A stretch of DNA of 64,000 nt from Diaporthe sp. PMI_573 (Eukaryota; Ascomycota; Sordariomycetes; Diaporthales; Diaporthaceae): assembly GCA_021399435.1 (NCBI GenBank), contig JAJTUP010000017.1, forward strand, positions 620,001-684,000, written 5' to 3'. Under the pieces are notes generated by a model. The model was given only the letters and a program-made list of their open reading frames with translations, was not told where the DNA came from and searched no databases. Positions 11,301 through 21,700 of the stretch are shown here, piece after piece. Each line of letters opens with the position of its first letter. Position 1 is the stretch's first letter. A program made the position numbers and the translations under genes.

Positions 11301-12431
11301 GGATATCTCGGTTGACCTGAGGTTGTAAATGACCTTGGCTGCCGGATTATCCCCGGCTTTTGGCAATATGTCCTCGTCAAGATCTTTGATGGCGTCTTTG
11401 AATATGATCTTGACCTTTTGCGATTTGGCCAATTCCAAGGCTGTCCAGCCTCGAGTGAACCAAGACGACAGGACAACAGCTAAACATGCCGTTCGAGGGT
11501 CTGTGAATGGAAGCTTGCGAAGGAAACGATCGTGTACCAGCGTTACCCTCGCGTATTCGTAATTGAGGTGCATCACACTCAGGGCTTTGTTGCGGGCGAC
11601 CTTATCCTGGGGGATACATAGCGTGTCCCACCAGATACCCTCACACTGAAATCGCTCAGCAAGACGCTTAAAGTAGACGTATAAGCATTCGTTGACATGC
11701 CCAGGGCCCCAAGGCCCGGAGCCTGTGCCGTCGGACCAGACATGGGAGATTGCCATGAAAGGTCGGGGGTGCTCAATCATTGCTCGACCATCGAACCTCC
11801 AAGCGGTAGGCATTCCAGCCTTTGCGGCCCTGAATAAGATATCCTCACGGAAGAGTTCACTGAGTGGTGAGCATATGGACTTGTCCATGTGTTTCACTTT
11901 GATACTCTCTGTGTCGTCCTCCTCCCAGAATCCAGGCTCGTGATATTGCTGTACAGCAGTGAAGTTCCGGCTTGAGAATTCGCAATAGTCGAACGTGCAA
12001 GCTGAATGGTCTTCGTGTACCATCGCCTTTGCGAGGCTTTCCGAGTGTACTTCGCTGAATTCTTGGAACAGCCGTGTCAGATGGCAATGGCGGTCTCTGA
12101 GCTGCGAATCGATTTGCCAGATGCGATTGGGACAGAAACCGTAGTTCTTGCTAGCCCTCTCAATTTCGTTCCGGAGGCTGACCAAGTTGCGCGACATTCT
12201 GATCAGAGCAGAATAGGGAGTCAGGACTTGAATAGTTATAGGGATAAGGCAGGCTTGTAAGAAGTGGAGTGCGGCTTTCCTTTGGGTTTGAGAGAGGTTC
12301 AGTGAAGAGTTGCCCGTGAAGTTGGCGACGTTGCTCATATCAGGCTGCGTCAAGGCAACCATGGCGGCGGGGTTTGTGTAACTATGTCTGTGTAAATTGT
12401 GGAACGATGTATGTGTGAGTTGTGTGACCAT
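8322..12431 (-). CDS. HET domain-ankyrin repeat fusion protein
   Basis: A single uninterrupted 1369-codon frame starting at ATG 12431. Residues about 224-330 form the HET domain: FMAISHVWSDGTG, WWDTLCIPQDK, then WFTRGWTALELAKS. From about residue 640 to 1355 there are roughly 17 ankyrin repeats with the TPLHxAAxxGHxxIVxxLL core (for example GQTPLHLAARWGH and GLTPLHYAAMSGH), several degenerate in the middle (WTLLHLLVIDGRR). A basic tail (GLFQRLRR) ends the protein. Known architecture: N-terminal HET effector joined to a C-terminal repeat sensor occurs in fungal NLR-like and allorecognition proteins, usually with a NACHT domain between; no P-loop is visible here. The repeat length and lack of introns make it prone to repeat-number change. 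Probably intact and functional, with ligand unknown. Confidence 0.9.
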   Translation of the reverse strand: MVTQLTHTSFHNLHRHSYTNPAAMVALTQPDMSNVANFTGNSSLNLSQTQRKAALHFLQACLIPITIQVLTPYSALIRMSRNLVSLRNEIERASKNYGFCPNRIWQIDSQLRDRHCHLTRLFQEFSEVHSESLAKAMVHEDHSACTFDYCEFSSRNFTAVQQYHEPGFWEEDDTESIKVKHMDKSICSPLSELFREDILFRAAKAGMPTAWRFDGRAMIEHPRPFMAISHVWSDGTGSGPWGPGHVNECLYVYFKRLAERFQCEGIWWDTLCIPQDKVARNKALSVMHLNYEYARVTLVHDRFLRKLPFTDPRTACLAVVLSSWFTRGWTALELAKSQKVKIIFKDAIKDLDEDILPKAGDNPAAKVIYNLRSTEISGIEDLLRTLGPRFTSWPSDRAIIASLLAGIDILQSDSGETFQRDIFQRILRRIGKISHGHLFHTSATMSDGFSWFPTNLFQLPQSSTQPELTINDSGEVMGKWKVVPPHYVRLQDCVWDISHPLIEARLRYVLMESREKHVLLVVPSEVNVKEPSVKRALLVEVFRCGSKLSAFKCQFVGSIRFHTALKYGGKVRDMAVTIGDTRGCQRLSKHENAWDVITQHQTATDGYIQPRLDHQPHVSLEGGWTICHHAAWVGYWSFAKAGSEPIPRDQPDMLGRRPIHLAAERGHHRIVVTLLESGTDPNCPDGAGQTPLHRAAWGGSLKTVEALLENGSRATAKDMVGNSALHVAADMGFKDVVYRLCAEIDVKTRGRNGLTPLHYAAMSGHQAILEYLLEKGAEIEAVDELFGWTPLHCAADNGHAKIVRFLLTHKGSVDAKDDRVSWTPLHFAEMNGDKEVLRLLKRSKASQHAKDMNGWTPLHFADIRLNTARVMEKMSEVSWTLLHLLVIDGRRKATRLMLDSDKGAGISEETIRAHILHKAAERGYYRAVSILVGRGAFVGETIDNHKLRVPVVFDHSGSHSEVVGECTPLHLAARNGHSKTAWILIENAANVDDEVDGDLFARRFTALHLAAISGCPRTVSSLTQQGANLNIQTGLGYTALHFAAMFGHREVVEKLIDEHASIYMESADKFSALAYAVQEGHDAVFDMLLSKHPSVDRRSNALGALYMAAVKGRAEMFTKLVRRGANLDAKINGQTPLHLAARWGHHELVRIILDKHADVNATVAEDLKGITGLRLRSSGIRCVTALHLAAEEGHEVVIDMLLAADACVDSRNLDGLAPLHTAAYAGHDKIVGKLLDKGAAIDDEAEHRRTALHFAVQGTGSVKVMKFLKTGHGDTDESLDPRFLKTVEELLRRRADPNARDGSGETALHYAARSGWEAIVMKLIEGGASADMKNKGGDTPRRTALQAGYDTTAQFLSRHEKGLFQRLRR

Positions 12432-13532
12432 GTCTCTAAAACAGTTGACGATCTATATGACTTGACGTGCATGCGGCACGGATGCGGCATTCGGGGAAAT
12501 ATTTCTTTCTGTTAGGAGAGATCCTAAGGTTTCAATAAAGCATTCAAGGCGCCACGGTAGAGCTTTATGTAATAGGTCTATATTACTTTATCAATGATAC
12601 TCTTCTAGTAACTGGAACACATTGCCACACACACCAGGTTTATATGCCCTCCCCAACCCTGTTGAGTAGTAGCTCCTGGAGTCGTCATCACCTTTACCTG
12701 GCAGCCCTTTCTGAGAAGTTTCGGCTATCGTTCTCAAGCTCCAATTCGGAATTTAATTGAGTGCCTGCAGTCGATATCAATGGATCCTCCTGAGGGCTCT
12801 GAAGCCCGAGGCGCAGCTGCAGCTCTGACCACTATACCTAGGTACATACAGGGTCCCAAGGGATGTGTTGCTCGAGATCTAATTCCGTCCCCAGGCGTAC
12901 TGGCGGCATGATTGGGTTTCGATATCGCCCGAGGGTGATTAAGATCTATCTGCTAATAGGTACTCATAGGCAGTTGTCTGTTGTCTAACGGTCTGATATT
13001 ATGCGGCGCGGCATAATGGGCCCTCCCAATTTATTTTGAGCCAACCCCCACTCCGCTGTAACGAATGAAATGAGCAGGACTTCGGGAGATTTCCAAGAAT
13101 AATGCTGATGTATCTAGTCATATTAGAGAAGGTTGGGCCCTTGGGCTTCGGCTTGCGGCAAGTGCTGAGTCCTCGTGTGGCAGGCAGCAAAAGGACATCA
13201 AATTTTGCATGCAGCTTTGATGGGTTGCCTATCCAATCCTGTCAATGATGGGCCAAGTCTAGTATCTGTGCAACATCGGGATCATGCAAGTGGCTGACTG
13301 TGCGCCTTCTCAAGCATTCGGCCCTACTATCATTCGACCAAGCTGCCAAGTCATTCATTTAAATGCAGCTGGGGGCGTCAGGCACTTGTTGGGTACTCAG
13401 CCGTCACTTGCCACTTGTGAACAAGTCGTTTCTTGCTGGAGGTGATGGACCACGTTCAAGAGCGAAGATTGCTAGTGAAATAGTTCATCGTATTAAAGAC
13501 GTTGGAATTCATTTCGCAGTCTTCACTCCTAT
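12432..13532. other. Intergenic region
   Basis: Upstream flank of the HET-ankyrin gene. I see no gene, tRNA or repeat here; open frames are short and unconserved in appearance. Confidence 0.45.
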
Positions 13533-13952
13533 ATGGGAAGTTCACAATCTCCCGTGCTGGTGCATGGTCTTGGTGTCCGCTCTTTCTTCAATCTGAGCCT
13601 GCCAACGCCGTCCGAGGTCATCGTTGAGCTACAGCTGGAGGGAGAGTACGAAGGATGTCAGAGGGGAACATGGTATTCAACGCCGCTACATCAGCACGAC
13701 ATCCCCGGGTTGGGGCCCGTTTACGACCATATTCCTACGCTATTTCGAATCCAAGAGGCTTTGGCAGAGTTGGAGAGCCACTGGTTTCTAGCTGCCTGGG
13801 GTCCTTGCATTCCAGTAATATGGAGGAATCACTCCTTTCTCGTGCGAGATTTAGGTAGTGACGTTTTCATAAAGAAAGACAAACTACAAATATACGCGTA
13901 CGTTGGGACTTTAGCAGCCGAGAAGGATACTGTTATCTTTGGAAAGATATAA
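13533..13952 (+). CDS. Hypothetical protein, weak
   Basis: A 139-codon ATG frame with reasonably protein-like composition (VIWRNHSFLVRDLG, KDKLQIYAYVGTLAAEKD). No signal peptide, membrane helix or domain that I recognise. It stands alone with no obvious introns. It could be an exon or remnant of a larger gene, or a chance frame; I include it only because it is longer and better composed than its surroundings. Confidence 0.25.
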   Translation: MGSSQSPVLVHGLGVRSFFNLSLPTPSEVIVELQLEGEYEGCQRGTWYSTPLHQHDIPGLGPVYDHIPTLFRIQEALAELESHWFLAAWGPCIPVIWRNHSFLVRDLGSDVFIKKDKLQIYAYVGTLAAEKDTVIFGKI

Positions 13953-14746
13953 ATACAAGAAATACTTATCTCATAATCAAATGAACTATTATATATTTCA
14001 GCTGTGTGTGGGACTTGTAGATGCCTGTGCGACAGATGATGTTTGCATGAGCGGCCAACGTGCCTGGAAGATTCATACTCGGTGTTCCTATTGTGTGCGA
14101 GTGGGGTGTGGGTTGAATGCAGGGGCAGGATCGGGGGACCACCCCGATCAGCCCCCACCTGCGAGGCGATCGTGTGGGGAGAGCTCCTGTTTGGGGAGCT
14201 GTGGAGCTGCCAAAGGATAAGCTAATAGACACGGGGTTAGAAAACCCTTGGCGGGGGTAAGAAAGCAGACACGTCTTGGACCCGTGAAGGGGGGGGGGGA
14301 CTGAGACAACAGAAAAAACTTCATCTGCTTTCTACTTATTGTAGCAAGCTTGAATTTTAAATCTTCATTGCGAGTTGGATTCCCATAAAATATGTTAACA
14401 AGTACCATATCTGAAGAGATTGTCTCGTTGAAGCACACTCAATAAGAACAAGTTCAGTCTTAACCATCATACAGCTTTCTTCGAGTTCTGTAGAAAACTC
14501 GCTCTCTGTGAGATAGCTGCTGGCTGATTGCACTGGGTCCACCAAGTCACTGCCGAGAGATCACCACCAGCATTTATTCAGCATTATTTTGCATGTGTTG
14601 GCAGTTCAAGATCAAACAGCAGTAGATGTGCTTCCTTGCCTCTTCTAAAAAAACCCGCATTGGTTCGCTAATAGGAGTGAGGTATGGCTATTTCCACTGT
14701 TGAGTGTGTCCTGGTATTTGATATCATATAATTCTTTCAGCTCGCC
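13953..14746. other. Intergenic region
   Basis: No gene supported. Contains a poly-G run near 14288-14299. The right edge is the 3' flank of the minus-strand hydrolase gene. Confidence 0.45.
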
Positions 14747-15739
14747 TCAATGGGCAACAGCGAAGCTAGCACTACACTCCATGGCAAAGCCAAAGCAGCG
14801 AGCATACCACCCCTGCGACCAGTAACTGAGCTCAACGCAGTGAGGAGCACCCAGGACCAAGCTTCCCTCCGCCCGAGAGCTATTGGTAAAAGCATTCACA
14901 CACCGATCCAGCGCCTCTTGGTTGACGACGAAGAACGGATCGTCTTCCACCAACGAATACATGACTGGTGTCTTCACCGCTGGCGCCCACTTCTCCTTCC
15001 ATACAGCCATCCACTTGGTCGGGAACTCCACAAGCTCAGGGACGGGAGCCGCCGCGTTCAGGCGCTCGGTTTCTTTGAGCATCTCAGGATCATATGTGCC
15101 GGGCTTGAACATCACAGCGTCCTTGCGGTCGGCTGCCATCCGGGCATGATCGTCGTCCACGAGAGGATAGGAAGGAGTTGTGCCCTTCATGAGCGCAGAT
15201 TGTGTATCGCCCATGCCACTCGCGATCAACCCAGCCAGCGGGTAGGATGGCTTCTCATCCCGTGCGTGCAGAGCCGCCGTCGCGATGCCGACCATGACGC
15301 CGAGGCTGTGTGATAACAGGACGATACTGTTGCATCCGTTTGGTTGACCGAACTCGGACCAGAGGCGCGGGAGTATGAGACGATGCATCATGATGGCGCT
15401 CTCTGTGGTGAAGTCCGAGTCTTCGGGTATGGGCAGGATTGAGCTGGTGCCGCCATAAGAAGGACGATCGATTGTCACGAACGGCACACCGAAAGCACTG
15501 CTGGCTGTGGAGGCGGAATAATCTGGGAGTGCATCGAAATATTGGTGGTCGTAGCATCCTCCGTGAAGTGCGACAAGTAGGGGTCGGTACCGGGGTGGGG
15601 ACGACGTTGTCTTTGGGATCGAGTGAGCGCCTGACACGCTTCCGTTGTTGGAAAGAGTCAACTTAAAGGACTGCATTGTATGAGCTGTCGACAGAAGTTG
15701 CTGATTGGGCACAAAAATAAGCAGATTATTCAGTAGCAT
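14747..15739 (-). CDS. Alpha/beta hydrolase
   Basis: An intronless gene of 330 codons from ATG 15739, or 309 from the second ATG at 15676 (MQSFKLTLSN), which is the more usual family start. Alpha/beta-hydrolase landmarks in order: oxyanion-hole segment LLVALHGGCYDH, VPFVTIDRPSYGG, the nucleophile elbow LLSHSLGVMVG (Ser at about 145 in the long form; SHSLG in place of the usual GxSxG), a candidate acid in YSLVEDDPFF, and the candidate catalytic His in GAPHCVELS near residue 300. No signal peptide is convincing, although the long form starts with a hydrophobic stretch (LLNNLLIFV). Substrate cannot be told: such enzymes include esterases, epoxide hydrolases and cofactor-free lyases. It lies alone between the HET-ankyrin gene and the broken HET gene. 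Confidence 0.83.
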   Translation of the reverse strand: MLLNNLLIFVPNQQLLSTAHTMQSFKLTLSNNGSVSGAHSIPKTTSSPPRYRPLLVALHGGCYDHQYFDALPDYSASTASSAFGVPFVTIDRPSYGGTSSILPIPEDSDFTTESAIMMHRLILPRLWSEFGQPNGCNSIVLLSHSLGVMVGIATAALHARDEKPSYPLAGLIASGMGDTQSALMKGTTPSYPLVDDDHARMAADRKDAVMFKPGTYDPEMLKETERLNAAAPVPELVEFPTKWMAVWKEKWAPAVKTPVMYSLVEDDPFFVVNQEALDRCVNAFTNSSRAEGSLVLGAPHCVELSYWSQGWYARCFGFAMECSASFAVAH

Positions 15740-16093
15740 GCATTGAAGCGGGGGGTTGTAAACGCTTGTCGATGGCCTAAGAGACGGAGAATTTTATGCT
15801 TAATCTGAGAGCTTACACCGGACTTAAAGGCAAGAGTTCTTGTACGAGGGACAAGTTCAGACGATAAGTTCCGCCATGGCACTCCCTAATTCAGTCTTCC
15901 ACAAATGAGGTTACGAAACGGACAAATTATATGGGGCGGGTAGTCGAGAAGAAATTTCACACTGTCAAGTTGTACCTAGCTACGGAGTTAGTTTATAACA
16001 GCGTTAGCTATATCCGAAGGGCACTAAAGTCCGAATTGAAACCTATGTGCAAGCCTAATTGACAGGACGACGTATTGTCGAGGCGAGTCCATT
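15740..16093. other. Short intergenic region
   Basis: Holds the presumed promoter of the minus-strand hydrolase and the 3' flank of the HET pseudogene. Nothing else is seen. Confidence 0.4.
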
Positions 16094-17644
16094 TCACGCT
16101 ATCAAAGTCCATGACTCGTGGTCCATCTCACCATCTGCGTCCTCTCCCGACTCAATGAAGCGCTGCCATATCTGCCCTGAAATAGTTCTGGCATGCGCCG
16201 CCCACTGGCTATATGTTTTGGATTCACCGCTTTCGCCGGGGGCAGACATCACGGCATCTTCTTTCTCCAGCGCTTTCAGACGCGCAGCTATCTCCTTCTG
16301 TATTGCCAAACCCGCGCGCGTCCCGCTCGCCATGGATTTGAAAAACTTGGCGCACGTGGATCCGATGTACTCGAGCTCAAATTCGTGTTCGCGGTTGAAG
16401 AGTATCTCGATGTCCTGTATACGTACTTGCACGTAATCAAGGACCCACTATATAAGTGTTGCGAATTTAGCGTAACCCCCTCCGAAGCCAGGAGCGAAGA
16501 ACTTCGTGACCTCGCGGATGAGTAGTTGCACCACTGGCTCGCAAGGGCTCAAGCCGAATGCTAGGAGCGGCGCGACTAGATGGTTGTTCCCCAGGCCAAA
16601 CAGACCTCGAAAAACTCGCAATCGTGTCACGTGTCCTGTGATAAATCCCGCTGACAGTAGACAGTCGGCAAGAGTGGCCCAAAGAGGTCCAGGATGGGGG
16701 TGGAGTAGTCGATTTGTATGCGGCTGTTGGTCAACCCGAGATAGGCAAAGACTTTGTCGTGTGGTCTACCGCAGCGCTGCCTGGCGAAGGAGTCGACAGC
16801 TTTGTGGAATGGGAGGCGCTTTCCAGCACGCAAGGATTGTGTTTTGAAATGTCTGTAGTAGAGAATGTTCAAAGCTGCGTTTTTGTTGACAGTCGGCGCA
16901 AAGCCAAATTGCCAGAACTGAAATGAATTAGCATCAGAACCAGTACGATCTTTATGGCGAGTGGCACACATCGAATTCATCTTTCTTGTTTGGCAGCTCT
17001 CTGCGGTCAAAGATTGTCTCTTCCGGTATTGGATTTAACAATTCCGCCCCAGCGCTTCCAATCCGGAACCTTAGCCTCTTCGCAAGGAGAACTTCCTGCA
17101 AAATCCAGAGTCGTGACCAGTAGCTATTCTCTAAGATGGCATCCTTGACTTGTGCGCTCGACAGTGAGGAAACATAGTGCGTATCAGTATCAGATTCATA
17201 CACCGTTTGATAACCATGATCTTCATCGCCTTCGATATGGTACGGTTCGTAGAATATCCATACCACTACTTCTGCTGCTCGTCGATAGATTTCTCCCATT
17301 TGTTGGACCTGACATGCTTTTTCTGAGTCGTTGTCTTGGTCTATGCATAAAGCGTCGATGAAGTACCAGTTTCGTTGCTTCTCAGCAGTCGCCTGTATCA
17401 GGAATGTCTGCAGGCCTTTTCGCACTGGGACAGGATGATCATTGAGATAGACCATGAAGTCCGGGTTGTCCTCACCCCAGCGATATGATAAGGCTTTCCA
17501 GGGAGGTAGGTCGTCACTGAGAAGCGAGAAGCTTTTCATCTCGCATCGTGTCCGATTTCCATCGGATTTCAGAAACCTGAGCAAGCGGAATCGGCGTTCC
17601 GATTGCTCCAGCGGCTGGTATGGTGAACGCTGGTTTGAGTCCAT
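16094..17644 (-). pseudogene. HET-domain gene disrupted by a frameshift and a stop
   Basis: Starts at ATG 17644. Exon 1 (17644-16970, 225 codons) carries the HET domain: PWKALSYRWGEDN, WYFIDALCIDQDN, YWSRLWILQEVLLAKRLRF. A 52-nt intron (16969-16918; donor GTGTGC, branch GCTAAT, acceptor TTTCAG) leads in phase 0 to FWQFGFAP and on to CGRPHDKVFAYLGL and DYSTPILDLF. At about 16681 (TTT) homology moves to another frame and needs one extra base; it then reads GFITGHVTRLRVFRGLFGLG and APGFGGGYAKFATLI. An in-frame TAG follows at 16447-16445, after which the same frame continues (VRIQDIEILFNREHEFELEY) to a TGA at 16096-16094. This is the two-part structure of LSYxWG-class HET proteins. Two independent lesions argue for a true pseudogene, though a homopolymer base-call error could explain the first. 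Confidence 0.75.
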
Positions 17645-18749
17645 AAGTTGGAACCGGTCCGTTATTTCGTATTTATATCAGATTCAGCATTGGCCGCGAT
17701 CATCACGCCCAGACAGTGGATATATTACTGTGAGGGAATGGTGATCAGAAATAGTGAAAACAGTTCAAGTCAAACTGCGTGGACGTAATGGGATTGTCCA
17801 AATTCCAAAAGATTAATATGAGCGAGCGTTAATGCTTCAGTGCATGCCGGACTCAGCTGCGCCACTCACTGTCAGCTTTGTAAAGATCACGCACACAATC
17901 CAGCCACATTATCAGCAAGGATGCAACGTCATTGTGTGGCTTTGCAGGGCTTCGTGTGCCTTGCTTACCTTTCCGTCCAGTAGGAACCCCCCCTCCCCCC
18001 AAAGGAAAAGAAACCCCAAGACTTTACGAGGAAATGTATTTTATAGATGCTGTGAGGCCCCCGGACCACTACTCTACTAATCTACCGTTTACATGCCGTG
18101 GCGGATAAGCAGGTATTGGAGAAAAGCTCATGGTATTTAATACATTATTTCAGTGATATATAAGTTATCAGGGCTGAGGGCTGGATACACGCATGGCCCA
18201 TTCACACAGCTTGTATTCTGAGCCCAGAGAGCCTTCTCAAGACCTTCTGCGGCTATTTACGACGCTGCTCTTTTTCTTTCTTTTTATTAACTAAGGCTAG
18301 TTGTAGATCAATAATTTTACATAGTCATTCAGATGTGAAGACAGTCTCATACCTACTACAAAAATAAAGATTCCCCACCCCCACTTTCGCCAAGACCTGT
18401 CGGCCCCCTAGCCCACCCGCCCATCCGCCCAAGCTCTCGGTCGGGCATCCATTCCGAGGGTGCAACGGGCGATCCGGCAAGCCACCCCGTCTCCGGATCC
18501 CTAAGCTTATCTCGCCCGTGATCGGACCGAACAATGACGAACTATGTACTAAACTCAATAATGCCCTTGGGATGAGGGGTCGTGAGGCCATGCGCTTCGT
18601 GACAATATTTTTTCCTGGCTTCAAGTTGTGCCTTCCTCCCGCCTTTTGCTCCGCGCCTCTCAAGATTGCTTTGCACATGACTTACTTGTTCAACATTCTA
18701 AATTTCTGGAGAGTAACGCAGTTATCCAGCAGCTAGGACAGACGTGAAG
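17645..18749. other. Intergenic region upstream of 5-oxoprolinase
   Basis: No gene supported. It is the shared upstream flank of the HET pseudogene (minus) and the oxoprolinase gene (plus). The sequence becomes pyrimidine-rich near 18290. Confidence 0.45.
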
Positions 18750-21700
18750 ATGGGCTCCAGCCAGGACGAGCGGGGCATCCGCATCGCCATCGACCGTGGC
18801 GGCACCTTCACCGACTGCGTGGGCAACCTGGCAGGCGAGGACATCGTGATCAAGCTGCTGTCCGAGGACCCCGCCAACTACGAGGATGCGCCGCTCGAGG
18901 GTATCCGGAGGATCATGTCGCACTTCCTCGGGCGCGAAATCCCCCGCGGCGAGCCCCTCGACACCTCCAAAATCGACTCCATCCGCATGGGCACGACTGT
19001 CGCCACTAACGCCCTGCTCGAGAGGAAGGGCGAGACCATCGCCATGGTCGTCACCAAGGGCTTCAAGGACTGCCTTGTAATCGGCAACCAGTCCCGCCCC
19101 AAGATCTTTGACCTTGCGATCCGGAAGCCCGACGTTCTGTATTCCGAGGTCGTGGAAATTGACGAGAGGGTCACGCTCGAGGACTACGCCGAGGACCCAG
19201 TACGACACGCCACCAAGCCGGAGGTCAAGGCCGGGACCGCGGAGGCGAAGACGGCGGATCTGGTCATGGGTTTGTCGGGCGAGGCAGTGCGCATACTACA
19301 AAGGCCGGAGGAGGAGAGGATACGAACACAGCTGCAGGAGATATACGACAAGGGCATCAAGAGCATAGCGGTGTGTCTGATGCACGCATACACGTTCCCG
19401 GACCACGAGGCCGCGGTGGGGAGGATCGCCAGGGAGATCGGGTTCCACCACATCTCGCTGAGCTCCGAGCTCATGCCCATGATCAAGCTGGTCTCGAGGG
19501 CGACATCGGTCTGTGCCGACGCGTACCTGACGCCCGCTATCCGCAAGTACATCGACGGGTTCCAGAGGGGCTTCGAGGGCGGCCTGGGCACACAGAGCGT
19601 GAAGCGTGAATCTGGGAGCCGTGGTGCGCGCTGTGAGTTCATGCAGAGCGACGGCGGCTTGGTCGATGTCGAGAAGTTCACTGGCCTCAAGGCTATCTTG
19701 TCCGGCCCAGCGGGTGGTGTCGTGGGCTACGCCATCACTTCGTACGATCTGGACACTAGGATTCCGGTCATTGGATTCGACATGGGAGGAACGAGTACCG
19801 ATGTCTCTCGGTACGGTGAGGGCCGATACGACCACACCTTCGAGACGACAACGGCAGGCGTCACCATCCAGTCGCCGCAGCTGGACATCAACACGGTGGC
19901 AGCCGGTGGCGGCTCCCGGCTGTTCTTCAGGAATGGTTTGTTTGTCGTTGGCCCTGATTCTGCTGGCGCGCATCCTGGCCCAGCATGCTACCGAAAGGGC
20001 GGCCCTGCTACAGTCACTGACGCCAACCTGTACCTGGGCAGGCTGTTGCCCGAGTTCTTCCCCAAGATATTCGGCAAGAACGAAGATGAGGGTCTGGATG
20101 TCGAGGCTAGCAAGAAGGTTCTCCAGGAGCTCGCAGACCAGGTCAACAGCGAGACAGGGAAGAAGATGTCTGTTGATGAGGTTGCCTACGGTTTCTTGAC
20201 CGTAGCAAACGAGAGCATGACCCGTCCTATTCGGTCGATAACGGAAGCAAAGGGCCATGATTCGTCAAAACACAGGCTGGCCACCTTTGGTGGAGCGGGA
20301 GGCCAACATGCTGTTGCCATCGCGGATGCCCTCGGCATCAAGCAAATCCTCATTCACAGGTACTCATCCGTGCTTTCAGCCTACGGAATGGCTCTGGCAG
20401 ACGTCGTCGATGAACGACAAGAGCCAGACTCCGCGGTGTGGTCCACCGACGGCAAGACTGTGAGCGAACTGAAGGAGAAGATGGAGAAGCTCAAGGAGAA
20501 GTCTCGCAAGGCACTTCAGGACCAAGGGTTCAGCGACAAGGATATTGTCTTTGAGGAGTACTTGAACATGAGATACCGCGGTACAGAATCAGCATTGATG
20601 ATTGTCAAGCCGAACGAAGAAGACGCGAAAGATCATTTTGACGGCAAAGAATGGGCATTTGACCAGGCGTTTGTGAAGCATCACCGGTACGAATTCGGAT
20701 TTACACTAGACGACCGGGACATCATTGTCGACGATGTGCGAGTAAGAGGCATTGGCAAGAGTTTCAGATATGCCGAAGAGACGGTCGACCAGCAGCTCAA
20801 GCAACTGAAGAGACAAGAGGTCTCTGGGAAGAACAAGCACTCCAGCGCTCAAGTCTATTTCGAGGGCGGAAGGCTGGAGACACCGATTTACAAGCTTGGT
20901 GACATCCAAGTGGGAGACGTCGTCAAAGGTCCAGCCATGTTGGCCGACGGCACACAAACAATCGTTGTTACACCCAAGGCCGAGGCGGTCATCCTTCAGA
21001 CGCATGTGGTCGTCAACATCGACGCTGACACTGGTAAGGGTGATTCACAAGGAGCGGACCAGTCCAAGCGGGAAGTGGACCCAATTGTTCTCAGCATCTT
21101 CGGCCACAGATTCATGGCAATTGCGGAGCAGATGGGCCGGGCTCTGCAGAAGACAAGCGTCAGCACGAATGTCAAGGAACGTCTTGACTTCTCATGCGCC
21201 ATATTTGATGCAAACGGAGGACTCGTTGCGAACGCTCCCCACTTGCCAGTGCATTTGGGGTCCATGGGCACATGTGTGAAGCGCCAAGCCGAGATATGGA
21301 AGGGTGAGCTGAAGAGGGGCGATGTGATCATCTCCAACCACCCTTCGTACGGCGGTACTCATCTTCCGGACGTCACGCTCACGATGCCCGCGTTCGACGA
21401 GAAGGGGGAGAACATCCTTTTCTATGCGGCGTCGAGAGCCCACCACGCAGACATTGGCGGTATCACCGCCGGCAGCATGCCTCCCCACTCGCGCGAGCTT
21501 TTCCAGGAGGGTGCTTCAATCAAGAGTGAGAAGCTTGTCAGCGAGGGCAAGTTCAACGAGGAGAGGGTCGTGGAGCTATTCTACAATGAGCCGGCCAAGT
21601 ACCCCGGCTGCAGTGGTACTCGCTGCCTCGCTGACAATATCAATGACCTGCGAGCACAGGTGTCTGCCAACCAGAAGGGCATCTCGCTCATCGAGAATTT

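Noticed and set aside
14747..15313. 187-codon plus-strand frame opposite the alpha/beta hydrolase
   Set aside because: Antisense shadow; the minus strand has the catalytic motifs.
18325..18678. 117-codon minus-strand frame upstream of 5-oxoprolinase
   Set aside because: No ATG-started homologous protein apparent; Gly/Arg-rich shadow in a GC-rich promoter region.
19296..20258. 320-codon minus-strand frame inside the oxoprolinase gene
   Set aside because: It is an antisense shadow of a strongly coding GC-rich exon.
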